A stretch of DNA of 64,000 nt from Gari tellinella (GCA_922989275.2 OV277862.1:46711786-46775785), one strand, 5' to 3'. Counted from the stretch's first letter, positions 10,720-21,311 are shown. Numbers and translations are program-made. The notes: generated from the sequence alone by a model not told the origin.

Positions 10720-10872
10720 TATTGGCAAACATTTTGGACCTGGTCATACGCCGCGTTACTGTTTGACATTCATTACAATGTTTCTCAAGTCAAAATACCT
10801 AAAATTTAAAATTAAAACATAAAAGTAGACGACAATTGTTTAAAATTGATGACGTTATAGGAAAGGGCTAAA
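10720..10872 (-). mobile_element. Family B MITE fragment
   Basis: Half hairpin (GGCAAACATTTTGGACC, ATACGCCGCGTTA) directly joined to CTGTTTGACATTCA, then AGTAGACGACAATTG and ATGACGTTATAG as in other reversed B copies. The right hairpin arm is deleted. Confidence 0.65.
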
Positions 10873-11040
10873 TTGCTGATGTCATCCCACGTAAAAGAAC
10901 AATTTGTGACAATTGATATCAATAGTTTCACCCATTTACTGTAAATATAGTCTACTTGAATATTATAAGTCTGTCTTTACTCCTTAAACATACACATGTA
11001 TGTTATAGGCTATTCATTCATGACATCAGTATGCGTATCA

Positions 11041-11106
11041 ATAGGTTTGGATCCTGATCAGACGCCGAGTTACTCGGCGTCTGATCTGGATACAATATGT
11101 TTCCAA
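11041..11106. repeat. TGATCA hairpin without recognisable ends
   Basis: GGTTTGGATCC, TGATCAGACGCCGAG and complements CTCGGCGTCTGATCT, GGATAC; apex GAG-TTA-CTC. Flanks do not match a known end, so it is a solo or badly eroded copy. Confidence 0.8.
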
Positions 11107-11315
11107 ATGTCAGTTTACGGGGCAAATTCTGTATGTATGGAAAACTATCTGTAAAATAGTGCGAAATTGGCGATAAGTAGATGATAATGTTTTACTTCCG
11201 TACAAATCGTGCAACACTTTGGTGCCAGAATGAAAACACTTCCTCGTGGAATTCAACGTGACTTCGATGCACGTGCTTGCTTCCGAGCAGCATCTTCATT
11301 ATCACTTCATTATCA

Positions 11316-11554
11316 CAGTTGATAAGATGTTATTCTGGCCCGTTTAAACCCTAACGAAACGCAAACGCATTGCATTAAACTGTAGAAAATGAAAACTTTT
11401 TGACAATTCTGAGTATTTATTTTAATCTGAGTGGCAAACAGTTGATCAAACGCCGGGTTACCCGACGTCTGAGTTGGTTTCAAACAATTTGCATCGGAAA
11501 TAATAATTTTAGCGTAAACGCGTTTATTGGGAAATAATAACCTCTTCTCCACTG
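11316..11554 (+). mobile_element. Family A MITE, diverged
   Basis: Left end mutated (CAGTTGATAAGATG), right end TCTTCTCCACTG intact. The left outer hairpin arm is shortened to AAACAGT-TGATCAAACGCC. Its last three bases and flanking TA were reused as the target of the neighbouring family C element. Confidence 0.82.
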
Positions 11555-11557
11555 TAA

Positions 11558-11812
11558 CAGGGCTGCCATTTCTCAGGATTTTTCCTAAATCTTCGGATTA
11601 TTTTCTGGTACATGGTAGCTTAAAGCAGGCTGAAAGTAAAGCAGAATGCGCCTTAATGCGCATTTTGCTTTACTTCCAGCCTGCTTTAAGTAGTCACATG
11701 TCAACTAAAACTAGAAACAGGCTATGTGGTAAAGGTACGATTCGTAAAATCGCACTTGAAAAATGTAAATTTGGAAATCTTAGGATTTTTATGCCAACTT
11801 ATGGCAGCCCTG
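11558..11812 (+). mobile_element. Family C MITE, full length with 6-bp TSD
   Basis: 255 bp. CTGTAA at 11552-11557 is repeated at 11813-11818. The target is the terminal CTG plus TA of a family A copy, so C inserted after A. Confidence 0.94.
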
Positions 11813-11857
11813 CTGTAACCCGTTCGATCAAATAATATATAGTTACGATAGCAACAA

Positions 11858-12025
11858 TAGTTATTTGTAAACAGTTTGGATTCTGATCAGATGTCGTGTT
11901 ACGCAGAGTCTGGTCAGGATTTAAACTTATTGACACTCATTTCAATATTTCTTAAGTCAAATTACCTGAAAGTAGAAGCAGGCGATACTTGTTAAAAAAT
12001 GATACCGCCATAGCAGCGAAAGGGT
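11858..12025 (-). mobile_element. Family B MITE, partial
   Basis: Hairpin with arms AAACAGTTTGGATTC, TGATCAGATG and partial complements, then TTGACACTCATTTC, AGAAGCAGGCGATAC and a terminal CAGCGAAAGGGTTGAA. The left end is missing. Confidence 0.7.
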
Positions 12026-12303
12026 TGAACAATTATACACAGTCCAGAATAAGCTACCTTTTTACCTCATAATAATAATCTTTATTCAAGTCTATTCATG
12101 GATACAACATAAAACAATTACATAATAAATATACAAACAAATGAATGTTCCATGTCATTCATTTATGATTATAAGAGACTATCATAGTGTTGTCAAAATG
12201 AACACATTCTAGGTACTATAAAAATATCAACATTATTTACAATAAAAACGGATATAGTCATCATTATAAAATACAAAGTGCACCACAAATCAAATATCAC
12301 AGT

Positions 12304-13260
12304 TTACACATTGTTATATAGCAGACATCTACGTCTGTTTAAAATAATATGGCAGGATTTGGCAATTATAGTGCGTATTAAATTTTCAGTAGAAAATATA
12401 AAAACAAACTTATCTATATAATTTTTAGTGTCAACTTCAGAAGCCTTGGTAAAAATATCATTTCTTATACAGTGGAGAATCTGTTATTCTTTCCCGTTTA
12501 AACGCAAACGTACGCAAACGCAAAGCACTAAAACGTAGAAAAATACAACTTTTTATCTTGTTTATCTTGGTGGCAAATAGTTTGGAGCCTGATCAGACGC
12601 CGGGTTACCCGGCGTCTGATCTGGCTCCAAACTGTTTGCACTGCAAATAATAGTTTTAGCGTAAACGCGTTTATTGGGAAAGAATAACAGAGTATCCACT
12701 GTATCATTATAAGTACAACATTTCATTATAACCTGAAATTCATTTTCCACACAGTTTTCACAAAATGGACAAATCCTGTGTTCTTCGGCCAACCTTCCCG
12801 TCTCTTTGCGCAATGGAGCGACACCTGAGCGAAAATTACTTAAAGCTGGCATGTGTTTTGTTGGTATTTTCAATTTAACATAGTTTTAAGTTTCAAAATT
12901 TTGCTTGAAAAAATTATAAGTTCTTAATTTGTTACCTCCATTACCAGATCTAGATTGTTCTGTATTCACGGTGTCACTCCATTGGCTTTTAAAACGTTCT
13001 AGTGCCGCTCTTTTTATATCATTTACAAATAGCTGTTTACAAATACTATTTGATGACCATAGATTAATTGAAAGTACTGATAATGGTTTCAAACTGAAAT
13101 ACAGAGGTATGGAATGAAAAGAAAACCAGGAGATTAATCGTGAACATTCTGAGAAAAACATTTTTGTAAAGTCTTTGATAGAAGAATTTAAAATAATTAT
13201 ATACAGAGAACTTGTAACATTCAATAAGAACCCTAATTTATAAATTATTTCATTAAACAC
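12304..13260 (-). pseudogene. LINE ORF2 C-terminal region, broken
   Basis: Reading on the minus strand from about 13090, the frame gives GGNKLRTYNFFKQNFET, a TAA stop at 12888-12886, then NYVK and further on ALSNFRSGVAPLRKETGR and CPFCENCVENEF...C. This is the conserved C-terminal block and Cys-rich motif found after the reverse transcriptase domain in many invertebrate LINEs. The frame is then split by the family A copy. Removing that copy with one TA restores an uninterrupted frame to a TAA at 12306-12304. The visible damage is therefore one nonsense codon plus one transposon. The exact LINE clade is not determined. Confidence 0.8.
12470..12701 (+). mobile_element. Family A MITE inserted in the LINE
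   Basis: 232 bp. The central part between ATACAACTTTT and TATCTTGG is shortened. TA duplication is proven by the restored LINE frame (see the pseudogene entry). Confidence 0.93.
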
Positions 13261-13558
13261 ATGAATACTATTTCTGGTATATTTGGAGATTTTCTATACA
13301 TATGGCCTATACATTTCATTTAAATAATTCCAAGGAAATTCTTTCAACAGCCATGGAATCGACAACTCTCGAAGCCGCCGTCTTTCAAATCATTATGTCC
13401 CGAAATTATTCGTGTACCAAACAAGTGAAAGTATTAGTGTTTTCTTCTAACCTGTCGGAGTTATTTTTAGATTGGAACAATCTAAAACTTTCAAAGGAAT
13501 GAGTTTTCTATACATACGGTTAATGATACGGATAGCTGTAATTTGTGTGCGCAATGTA

Positions 13559-13790
13559 CAGTAGAGGATACCTTATTCTTTCCCGTTTTAACGCAAACGC
13601 AATGCACTAAACTGTGGAAATTTACTTTAAGAAATTTTAATCATATGTTAAATCTGAGTAGCAAACAGGTAAGATCCTGATCAGACGCCGGGTAACCCGG
13701 TGTCTGATCTGGCTCCAACCTGTTTGCAATGGAAATAATAGTGTTAGTATATAAATGCGTTTGTTGGGAAAGAATAAAATATCGGTAAAG
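13559..13790 (+). mobile_element. Family A MITE, diverged
   Basis: CAGTAGAGGATACC at the left and a decayed right end (ATCGGTAAAG). Hairpin CCTGATCAGACGCCGGGTAA with CCCGGTGTCTGATCTGG; the outer arms differ from the main type (ACAGGTAAGATCC, CTCCAACCTGTTT). Confidence 0.82.
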
Positions 13791-14230
13791 TAAGCGCAAG
13801 GGTCTCGTGCTGCACGAGGATCATGTTATCTCAAGTTGGAAAGTGTACGACTATATAGATCTGATGTTACCCTGTTATCTATTTACTATTATGAACTATT
13901 CTGTTCTAAAAATAACTCCGACAGGTCAGAAAAATCGAACAATAGATTTTACTAAGTTTTATGATCACCATGTTTACTTTAGGCCATATAATGTTTACAG
14001 TTCTCAAAAGTAATCGTTGTATTTTGTTTTTAAGGAACTGATAATATCCAACGATATTACATGTATTGAGTGTTGATTTCTTGAGCGGATGAGATGAGGA
14101 CTGAGTAAAAGTTTGGATCAATGTGTAGTATTGATGGTTTCAAATATTTGACAAACCATTGTGCGCATCAATTGGTTTCTTTTGGAGTCCATTATGCAGT
14201 TTAGAACACATGCATCTATTGTGTTATATA
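13791..14230. other. No recognisable feature
   Basis: Short overlapping frames on both strands at 13807-14121 have no domain features and biased AT composition. I see no element ends. Confidence 0.45.
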
Positions 14231-14476
14231 TAGTGGGGGAACTGTTATTCTTTCCCAATAAACGCGTTTTTGCTAAAACTATTATTTCTATTACAAACAG
14301 TTTGGAGCCAGATCAGACGCCGGGTAACCCGGCGTCTGATCAGGCTCCAAACTGTTTGCCACCAAGATAAAGATGAATTATCAGACTTGTCAAAAAGTTG
14401 TACTTTTCTACGTTTTAGTGTTTTGCGTTTGCGTTTCGTTTCGTTTAAACGGGAAAGAATAACGTATTCCCCACTG
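14231..14476 (-). mobile_element. Family A MITE, full length
   Basis: 246 bp; the left end has TAGTGGGGGA in place of CAGTGGAGAA. The right subterminal repeat reads GCGTTTCGTTTCGTTTAAAC, a sequence variant seen in a few other copies. Confidence 0.9.
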
Positions 14477-14503
14477 TACATGTACAATCGTACTGTAATA
14501 GTA

Positions 14504-14826
14504 CAGTGTTCCCTCTCTACAACGCCTCTCCCGACAACGACCCCACCTTACAACGACCGTTGTCGCAGTTCCCTAAACAGGACAATTATGTCCAACCCAT
14601 TCACGGCTGCAATGTCGTAGACCTGCTTAAAATTGTCGTCTGCTGTTTTTTTCTCAAAGTTACGTAATGGACATTTTGACACTAAAAAACTGAATGACGA
14701 GTGCCTAACAGTTTGAATTCAGATCAGACGCCGCGTTACGCGGCGTCTGATCTGGATTTAAGCTTTTTGCAAATTTCCCTCACTATTTGTCTCCTTTTTG
14801 GGTGTCGTTGTAGAGAGGGAACACTG
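14504..14826 (+). mobile_element. Family D MITE, full length (reference copy)
   Basis: 323 bp flanked by TA. Termini CAGTGTTCCCTCTCTACAAC and its complement GTTGTAGAGAGGGAACACTG. The left arm has further CAACGACC repeats. The centre holds a TGATCA-type hairpin (14708-14771): TTTGAATTC, AGATCAGACGCCGCG, TTA, CGCGGCGTCTGATCT, GGATTTAAG. The stretch CCATTCACGGCTGCAATG...TTGTCGTCTGC before it also resembles family B, so D looks like a mosaic. Confidence 0.9.
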
Positions 14827-14916
14827 TAATATAAGAAATATACAATCTCAACCAACATCATGACCTACAACTTCCCTTAAATGAAAAGTAAAGGTCCGTT
14901 AAAAGAATGGATGAGT

Positions 14917-15135
14917 TGGGTTTACGTCACTTGTTATATAGCGCCGATGGATGATGAGGGATGGTGGGATGAGATGATGATGATTTCGGGAAAATGATTT
15001 CAGCTAATCTCATTCGTTGCGAAACAGCACATGGAATCAAAATCTCCGACCTGACCTCCTTTTAGTTCTTGGCAGAATGGGTAATCTCGGTCTTATAAAC
15101 ATGAAACAATTCCCTATGACAATAAACCTATGACA
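14917..15135 (+). repeat. Dispersed repeat, inverted partner of 19213-19400
   Basis: GATGAGATGATGATGATTTC, CTTTTAGTTCTTGG, TCTCGGTCTTATA and ACAATTCCCTATGACAATAA recur as complements in reverse order at 19.2-19.4 kb. No terminal structure was seen, so its class is unknown. Confidence 0.7.
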
Positions 15136-15596
15136 ATAAACCCCAGAACCACGGCAAGGTAGGAAAGTCTAGGGGAAACGTTTGGTTAAAGACGAAACGT
15201 TGAGACATAAAAGTCTTAAGATCTGATAATGACAAATCGGTGAAACAAGTATTGATACTAAAGATAGTGATACATCTTACTAGATAATTAAGCTAATGAT
15301 ACCCTTTTATGGTGACATAGTCTATTTATAAACTAAAATCGAAACACTGTCATGTTAACATCCATTTAAATAGCTGTGCCATCAAAATAGCTCGTGCCAA
15401 AACACACCCACGCAGAGCTGACCTTGAGGAATCGTTTAGGCGCCATGAGACCAGAAAATGTGTGTTAAGATCGATAGATTCAACTGAGTTCAATTTAACA
15501 GTTCTTGCCAGCCTTTCTATTGGGAGTCGTATTGCGCAGTAACTATCTGAAGTATGGCTTAAACCATCATCCTGCTACGTGAAACGTTGCCTGTGT
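15136..15596. other. No recognisable feature
   Basis: No gene or repeat structure that I can support. Confidence 0.45.
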
Positions 15597-15790
15597 CTGC
15601 AAAATGTTTGTATCCTGATCAGACGCCGAGTAACTCGGCGTCTGATCAGGATTCAAACATTGTGCAAATCGTATTGATCTTTATTTAGTAAAATAAATAT
15701 CATAGTCTTAAATCGGACTATTTTGCAGACGAACATTTATAAGCAGACGGTAACGCAGCGGGAAAATGGATATTTCAATCCTTTTAGAGA
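15597..15790 (+). mobile_element. Family B MITE, partial, perfect inner hairpin
   Basis: Hairpin ATGTTTGTATCC, TGATCAGACGCCGAG, TAA, CTCGGCGTCTGATCA, GGATTCAAACAT. It is followed by GCAGACGAAC and GCAGACGGTAACGCAGCG, as in the reversed B arm. Confidence 0.7.
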
Positions 15791-15989
15791 GATCCGGAAA
15801 CGATTTAACAGGAAGCTAAAGCCAATTACCCTGACGTGCAGACAGGTTCTTTTCGAAGTCTTATGAATGTATTAGTTTTTAATAAATTTTGTTCTTTGTG
15901 GGATGAACATTGATCAAAATTTTAATGTTGAAAGTCTAGTCGATGGAAATAAGCTACTCTAATGACCTTGAAGTATTGGGACAGACGGG

Positions 15990-16062
15990 CGTGAGCGAAC
16001 TGTGTATACCCTGATCAGAATGCTTCTTCGGGAGCGGTCTGATCAGGATATAAACATACACT
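15990..16062. repeat. TGATCAGA hairpin of B2 type
   Basis: CTGTGTATACCCTGATCAGA, a short loop side GCTTC-GGGAGC, then TCTGATCAGGATATAAACAT and ACTGTTT. No element termini were found around it. Confidence 0.75.
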
Positions 16063-16117
16063 GTTTATCATTCGCTGTATTGGAAATTGATTCACCGCAA
16101 TGCCTCTTAAGTATGTT

Positions 16118-16405
16118 GAGGGGCCTCCGTGGCCTAGTGGTATAGTCACTGTGACTTACATGTACATCACTAAGCTCCTCACCGCTGTGAGTTCGAATTC
16201 CAGTAGGGTCGTTCGGATTTTTCACGTGGGGAAGCCTTCCAGCTGGCTTGGGGAAGGTCGGTGGTTCTACCCAGTTGCCGATTTGTGCCTGAAACAGTGT
16301 ATAAAGGACTTCTGGGGTCTTCCTCCACCTATAAATAGCTGGACGTCGCGATATGACTGAAATACTGTGGAAAGCGACGTAAAATCAAAACAAATCAAAT
16401 CAAAT
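16118..16405 (+). mobile_element. tRNA-derived SINE, RUDI-like
   Basis: The head has RNA polymerase III promoter boxes: box A-like TGGCCTAGTGG (16130-16140) and box B-like AGTTCGAATTCC (16190-16201). The body has a conserved core (CTTCCAGCTGGCTTGGGGAA, GGTCGGTGGTTCTACCCAG, GGGGTCTTCCTCCACC) known from molluscan SINEs. The tail is AAATC repeats. A 13-bp duplication TCTTAAGTATGTT flanks it (16105-16117 and 16406-16418, the first base ambiguous with the tail), proof of LINE-mediated insertion. From memory the core matches RUDI of clams, a name I cannot verify here. Confidence 0.9.
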
Positions 16406-16544
16406 CTTAAGTATGTTAACAAAAGGAACAGTCTGATCTGGGTATTTGCTGTTTGCAATTGAGTTTGCACCTTTTGGACAAATAACTGTATGATAGAAGC
16501 AATTAGTTTAAAATTTTGTGACGCCATCAAGGGTATATCTTGTT

Positions 16545-16635
16545 ATGTGATAATACATTATTCTATCCCTATAACGCGTTTTCGCTAAAACTATTATTTC
16601 CATTGCAACTAGTTTGGAGTGTGAACAGACGAAAA
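16545..16635 (-). mobile_element. Family A MITE fragment
   Basis: CATTATTCTATCCCTATAAC, GCGTTTTCGCTAAAAC and AGTTTGGAG, ending within the hairpin arm. Confidence 0.65.
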
Positions 16636-16734
16636 TAAGCAAAATAAATCGCTGGGGTCGAAAATATTCCATACTTTCTGGTTGAATACTTCATGGAACC
16701 CCTTCACTGCATTACCCCGAAAAAATGATTACAT

Positions 16735-16890
16735 GTATTGGAAAATAGTTTTGATCCGGATCAGACGCCTGTTTGACACTCATTTCAATATATTTTAAGT
16801 AAAACTTACTTACATGTACATGTAACACTTAAAGTTTAGAAATAAAAGCAGATAACTTTAGTTTAAATTTGATGACGTCATGGAAGTAAA
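16735..16890 (-). mobile_element. Family B MITE fragment
   Basis: Left arm ATAGTTTTGATCCGGATCAG and ACGCC joined straight to TGTTTGACACTCATTTC; ends GATGACGTCATGGAAG. It contains TACATGTACATGTA at about 16810-16823. Confidence 0.65.
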
Positions 16891-17455
16891 TAGATATTGA
16901 TAGTTTCGACTTCAACGAATTCGAGCTTTCGCGGTTCGACTGTAAACTAATTAATCAATACACGTGGCAAATAAAACAATAAAAGATGTTCCATTAATTG
17001 GATTTAACAGATAACTCGATAATGAAAAAAACACAGAAGAATCACCAAAACTCCACAGGGTAATAAAAGACAGGAAAAATAGATTAAGTTAGACAGCTCC
17101 CCGTATTGGTGCCAATGACTAATACTTGGAGCTATGTTCCTCGGGGAACACCGTGTAGTCTCGTAAATACTACACACTAAATGGGGGCGATGCTGTCTTA
17201 ACCCGCGTAAAAGAATTACATTCTGATCTAATTAAATAAAATGTTGAGACAGCTACTTTTTTGAAACTATACAGATTTTTTTTCTAATCGGAATGGCAAC
17301 CAGTTTAGAGTCCGATCAGAAACATACTTTAATCATCACTTTAGCTCAAATGCGTGTATTGCGAATCGGTTGGAATAAAAAGTAAAGAAGAGGCTTTCTA
17401 CGTTTAACGCAATTTAAGCTCTTCTATACCTATTATTCAAGCTTTTCGCAATATA
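16891..17455. other. No recognisable feature
   Basis: AT-rich; a faint GGCAACCAGTTTAGAGTCCG near 17293 may be a family A relic. Confidence 0.4.
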
Positions 17456-17701
17456 CAGTGGAGAAAACGTTATTCTTTCCCAATAAATGCGTTTACGCTA
17501 AAACTATTATTTTCACTGCAAACAGTTTGGAGCCAGATCAGACGCCGGGTAACCCGGCGTCTGATCAGGCTCCAAACTGTTTGCCACTAAGATAAAGATG
17601 AATTATCAGAATTGTCAAAAAATTGTATTTTTCTACGTTTTAGTGTTTTGCGTTTGCGTACGTTTGCGTTTAAACGGGAAAGAATAACAGATTATCTACT
17701 G
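17456..17701 (-). mobile_element. Family A MITE, full length
   Basis: 246 bp, TA-flanked, right terminus slightly mutated (ATCTACTG). Immediately followed by a family B tail. Confidence 0.92.
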
Positions 17702-17790
17702 TACGTATTTAGGCTACTTAAAAAAAAGCTATTAAAGCAGACGACAATAATTGTTTAAAGTTGATGAAGTTATGGCAGTGAATGGGTTAC
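17702..17790 (-). mobile_element. Family B MITE tail
   Basis: AAAGCAGACGACAATAATTG, AAGTTGATGAAGTTATGG and CAGTGAATGGGTTA, the long-arm end of a reversed B copy. The family A copy probably inserted into it. Confidence 0.65.
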
Positions 17791-18866
17791 ATCTGTAAGA
17801 CAGAATGAACATTAAGCTAAAACATATTGCGGAGTCTTCGTATCTTTCATCGGTTTTGCTGTAAAAGGCATGTGAAAGGTGGCTATCTAAAACATAATTG
17901 GTTGCTGGTACAATATATTAATGTACTAGAGTAATTTATCTATATAATTGGTTTCTGGATACATGTAACTAATTACCTTCAGGAACCCTTTAACATAGGG
18001 TTCAAATTTGTTTTACCTTTCTTTGAAATATTTACTGAAAACGGTCTAAAAATCGACATGGTACTTTTTTAATCTACTTTGATTGTTGTGTGACCTTTGT
18101 ACACGTGTAGAATCAATCTCTTCTCAATAGTTTCTAAATTATAACGTAGATAGAGGTACCGTAATATGTCAATAGTTATACGTATTTCAATAAAGCAACT
18201 GTAATACTGAAAACGTTATATTATTTACGTCGGTGACGTCGGAACGAACGTTCCGCCTTTACCTGCTGTTCGTGACAAGAGAGTCATATACAAACAGTCA
18301 AGTTCCGGATTATGCGCCGAGTAACCAAGCGCCTCTTTTGTATTCAACCCGTTTTACACACATCGATTACTTTTATGAAGAAGTCATTTAAATTTTAGAA
18401 TCGAAACACACGAGATATGGTGCATGCGCTGTCTATCATGGCACACTGTTAACTAACCTGCAGCGCTGTCTCTAGACACGACATGGAAACCGGAGTTCAC
18501 TCTTGTGGGAGTTATCATATTAGATAAAACAAATTTCGCTCTATTTTATAAAAATGTGAAGCGTCCTCCTGCAGGCAAACGCCTCTTCCTAATAGTTATA
18601 AACACGTCTCTCATTTATAAGAGCTATTTTAGGAGTTTCTAAATTATCATGAACGTGTGTGTGGACGGGAAAATGACTCTCATGGGCAAAAGAAGACCAA
18701 AATATATCGAGTCATCAACTTTGACATCGCAAGTTGCAACCTTGCAGACTCCATGGATTAAATTAACTTTTAGTCTGCTAGGCACGACTTCAAATAGTAA
18801 AGTAAATAAATGATATTGAGAGAATGACGTCTTAAAATATAAGATATTAGTTTAAATTTAATAAGC
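17791..18866. other. Over 1 kb without a recognisable feature
   Basis: No long frame or paired ends. GTCAAGTTCCGGATTATGCG at about 18298 is a possible decayed hairpin arm. Confidence 0.45.
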
Positions 18867-18940
18867 AAACAGTTTGGAGCTTTATCAGATGCCGTGTTGT
18901 CCGGTCGATTATCAGGCTCCAAACTGCTTGCACCCAAGAT
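18867..18940 (+). repeat. Decayed family A hairpin
   Basis: CAAACAGTTTGGAGC, TTATCAGATGCCG, CGATTATCAGGCTCC and AAACTGCTTGCACCCAAGAT. The next family A copy is inserted at the TA that follows CAAGA. Confidence 0.7.
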
Positions 18941-18941
18941 A

Positions 18942-19187
18942 CAGTGGAGAATCTGTTATTCTTTCCCGTTTAAACGCAAACGTACGCAAACGCAAAACAC
19001 TAAAACGTAGAATAATACAACTTTTTGAAAATTCTGATAATTCATCTTTATCTTGGTGGCAAACAGTTTGGAGCCTGATCAGACGCCGGGTTACCCGGCG
19101 TCTGATCTGGCTTCAAACTGTTTGCAGTGCAAGTAATAGTTTTAGCGTAAACGCGTTTATTGGGAAATAATAACGTTTTCTCCACTG
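18942..19187 (+). mobile_element. Family A MITE, full length
   Basis: 246 bp, TA-flanked, inserted next to an older family A hairpin. Confidence 0.92.
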
Positions 19188-19212
19188 TACCTTCCTACAT
19201 TGTAATGGTTCA

Positions 19213-19400
19213 GGGGTTTAATTGTCACAGGGAATTGTTCCTGTGTATTAGACCGAGGTTATCCCCCTTTCCAAGAACTAAAAGGAAGGCATGTTTGTGG
19301 TTTTGATCCCATGGAGCAACTAAAATTAGATTAGTCAAAATCATCTTCCTGAAATCATCATCATCTCATCTCATCGCCCCTCATCATTCATCGGCTCTAC
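19213..19400 (-). repeat. Dispersed repeat, inverted partner of 14917-15135
   Basis: Contains GGGTTTAATTGTCACAGGGA, AGACCGAGGTTATCC, CCAAGAACTAAAAGGA and GAAATCATCATCATCTCATC. Confidence 0.7.
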
Positions 19401-19696
19401 ATGTATATGACCATTTTTGTATCGAAGTTCCGCAAATCCCAACACAACCATCGATACAAACTGCTTGCAATGAACGCTACGAATTTAGCATAAATGCGTT
19501 TATAAAAATAAGACATAGAAGTACAGCACATAAAAAACATATTTATCAGTACACGATCTGATGTAGAATAAATTAACATCACACTAACTACACAATAAAA
19601 CAATGTAATTGTCACATGTACAACAAAATCACTGCATATGGGTGCCAACGCTATTCTGTGTGTTACTCTGATAGATTCCTTAGGAACAGTAAGATA

Positions 19697-19942
19697 CAGT
19701 GGAGAAAACGTTATTCTTTCCCAATAAACGCGTTTACGCTAAAACTATTATTTTCACTGCAACCAGTTTGGAGCCAGATCAGACGCCGGGTAACCCGGCG
19801 TCTGATCATGCTCCAAACTGTTTGCCACCAAGATAAAGATGAATTATCAGAATTGTCAAAAAGTTGTACTTTTCTACGTTTTAGTGTTTTGCGTTTGCGT
19901 ACGTTTGCGTTTAAACGGGAAAGAATAACAGATTCTCCACTG
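19697..19942 (-). mobile_element. Family A MITE, full length
   Basis: 246 bp between TA dinucleotides; hairpin intact apart from GATCATGCTCC on the right arm. Confidence 0.92.
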
Positions 19943-20000
19943 TATTATCATTGCTTTCATCTGTCTTGACTATTTGTCCGTGATACTACTGTATGATACT

Positions 20001-20960
20001 AAATGACCTTGACCTTTGTCTAACATGGCCTAATTTTTACTGAGCCCAAGGGCTTCTTGCACTGAGTACACATGTGAATTATTAAGTCTCTATTACATGT
20101 TTTTTCAGGTTTTCGACCAATATTAGACGAACCGTAGTTGAGCTTTAACTCATTTACCCCTGAAATTATTAATACACAATTCCAAGTAAAATTCGAAATA
20201 AATTTAGTCCATTTTTGACTATTTAGGGTTCATTGTAGCAATATATCTCAATATCAAACAATATAGACCCTGATCAGAGGGCTCCTTCATGAGCCTTCTG
20301 ATCAGAGTCTATACTGTTTGCATGGGACAAGTGTAATCATTACAGGTACACTCTTTGTAAATGACGAGTATACTCGTCGTTAGGGTTGAATGTGTTAAAT
20401 GACATTGACCTTAGTCGGACATGACCCGAGTTGTACTGAGCCCAAGTGTCCGTAAAGTTCGTGGACACGTGTTTGAGTTGTCATGTGAAAAGTGGTAGTG
20501 ATTCGGTTAATGGTGTTTTATTTCTCTGTCGTTTCCACAAACACTAATAGGCCCCGGGGCAGGTGTCGACGTCGCAACGTCATTACAGAGTCGGGTGCTA
20601 GACTGAAGACACGTCAGGTGATCGCCATATATTCAGATTTCAATTGTCGCATGGGAATACTGTTGATCACAGTTTTTCAAAATATTGCCCTTTCGCTGCG
20701 ACACACTTTTGGTGTCATTTAATTTACTTGTCGTATATCACATGTTTTGTCAGAGTTATGGTCAATATTTAATTAACCCTATTTAGTCGGTAAATGACCT
20801 TGAACTTTGTCGGACATGACCAAAGTTGTTCTGAGCTCAAGAGCTTTATAAGTCGAATAAACATGCCAAATATAAAATCTCTATCACATGCAGTTCAAAC
20901 GTTATGGCAATTTTATGGCAGGTTTGTCCACGTCAAAATATCCTATGAACGTGAAAGGGT
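20001..20960 (+). repeat. Three GACCTTGACC-type repeat units
   Basis: Units start at about 20001, 20397 and 20791 with AAATGAC(C/A)TTGA(C/A)CTT, then GACATGACC-AGTTGT and CTGAGC(C/T)CAAG. A B2 element sits in the first unit. Similar GACCTTGACC motifs are common in molluscan repeats. Confidence 0.65.
20145..20398 (+). mobile_element. Family B2 MITE, full length with TTAA ends
   Basis: TTAA at 20145-20148 and 20395-20398. The right end is GGTTGAATGTGTTAA, the left end TTAACTCATTTACCCC. The hairpin (about 20258-20325) has ATATAGACCCTGATCAGA and TCTGATCAGAGTCTATACTG with loop sides GGGCTCC/GAGCC. A second small palindrome ACGAGTATACTCGT lies near the right end. Confidence 0.88.
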
Positions 20961-21154
20961 AGCATCTCCTAGCAAGAATAATCACTCTTCTGCTTTATAA
21001 TGTAGCTTTATAGTCCCCCGAAACGCACACACATTTAGCTATACTGTTGAATGAGGCACGTAGTTAAACACTTTGACGATTAACTTTATTGTTTAGAGCA
21101 AGATCAGAAAGGAGTATTATGGTTTCTTACAATTTAGAAGCTGCCAAGTTTGAT

Positions 21155-21310
21155 CGTCTGCTTTAACCTGCTTACCGCGAAAATATCGTCTGCATTGGAA
21201 GTGTCGTCTGCAATATTTCTAAAGTCAGCTTTAGGGCTGTTTTGATTGAAAAAATGTCGACTCGAGTATCAAACAGTTTAGACCCTGATCAGACTCTGGC
21301 AGTGAAAGAG
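21155..21310 (+). mobile_element. Family B MITE, hairpin-deleted
   Basis: ATATCGTCTGCATTGG, AAGTGTCGTCTGC, AGCTTTAGGGCTGTTTTGA and GTATCAAACAGTTTAGACCC, TGATCAGACT, joined to GGCAGTGAAAGAGTAA. It is the same subtype as 25888-26115, with most of the hairpin lost. Confidence 0.7.
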
Positions 21311-21311
21311 T

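Larger units (their letters stand above)
12068..13500 (-). mobile_element. LINE 3' fragment, interrupted by family A
   Basis: Non-LTR retrotransposon remnant. Its sense strand ends near 12081-12068 with AATAAAGATTATTATTATG, combining a polyadenylation-like signal with an ATT-type tail. Upstream is the end of an ORF2-like protein (12304-13260). The 5' limit is unclear; beyond 13260 the sequence is more decayed but may still be element, as around 13300-13380. Confidence 0.8.

Noticed and set aside
12886..12890. A frameshift between the two LINE frame pieces near 12.88 kb
   Set aside because: The two pieces are in the same phase; the break is a single TAA codon.
16118..16200. A functional tRNA gene
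   Set aside because: Box A and B are present, but the sequence continues into a SINE core and AAATC tail with a target duplication, and the cloverleaf is not complete.
17295..17330. A further family A copy
   Set aside because: Only GGCAACCAGTTTAGAGTCCG and ATCAG are left; too little to delimit an element.
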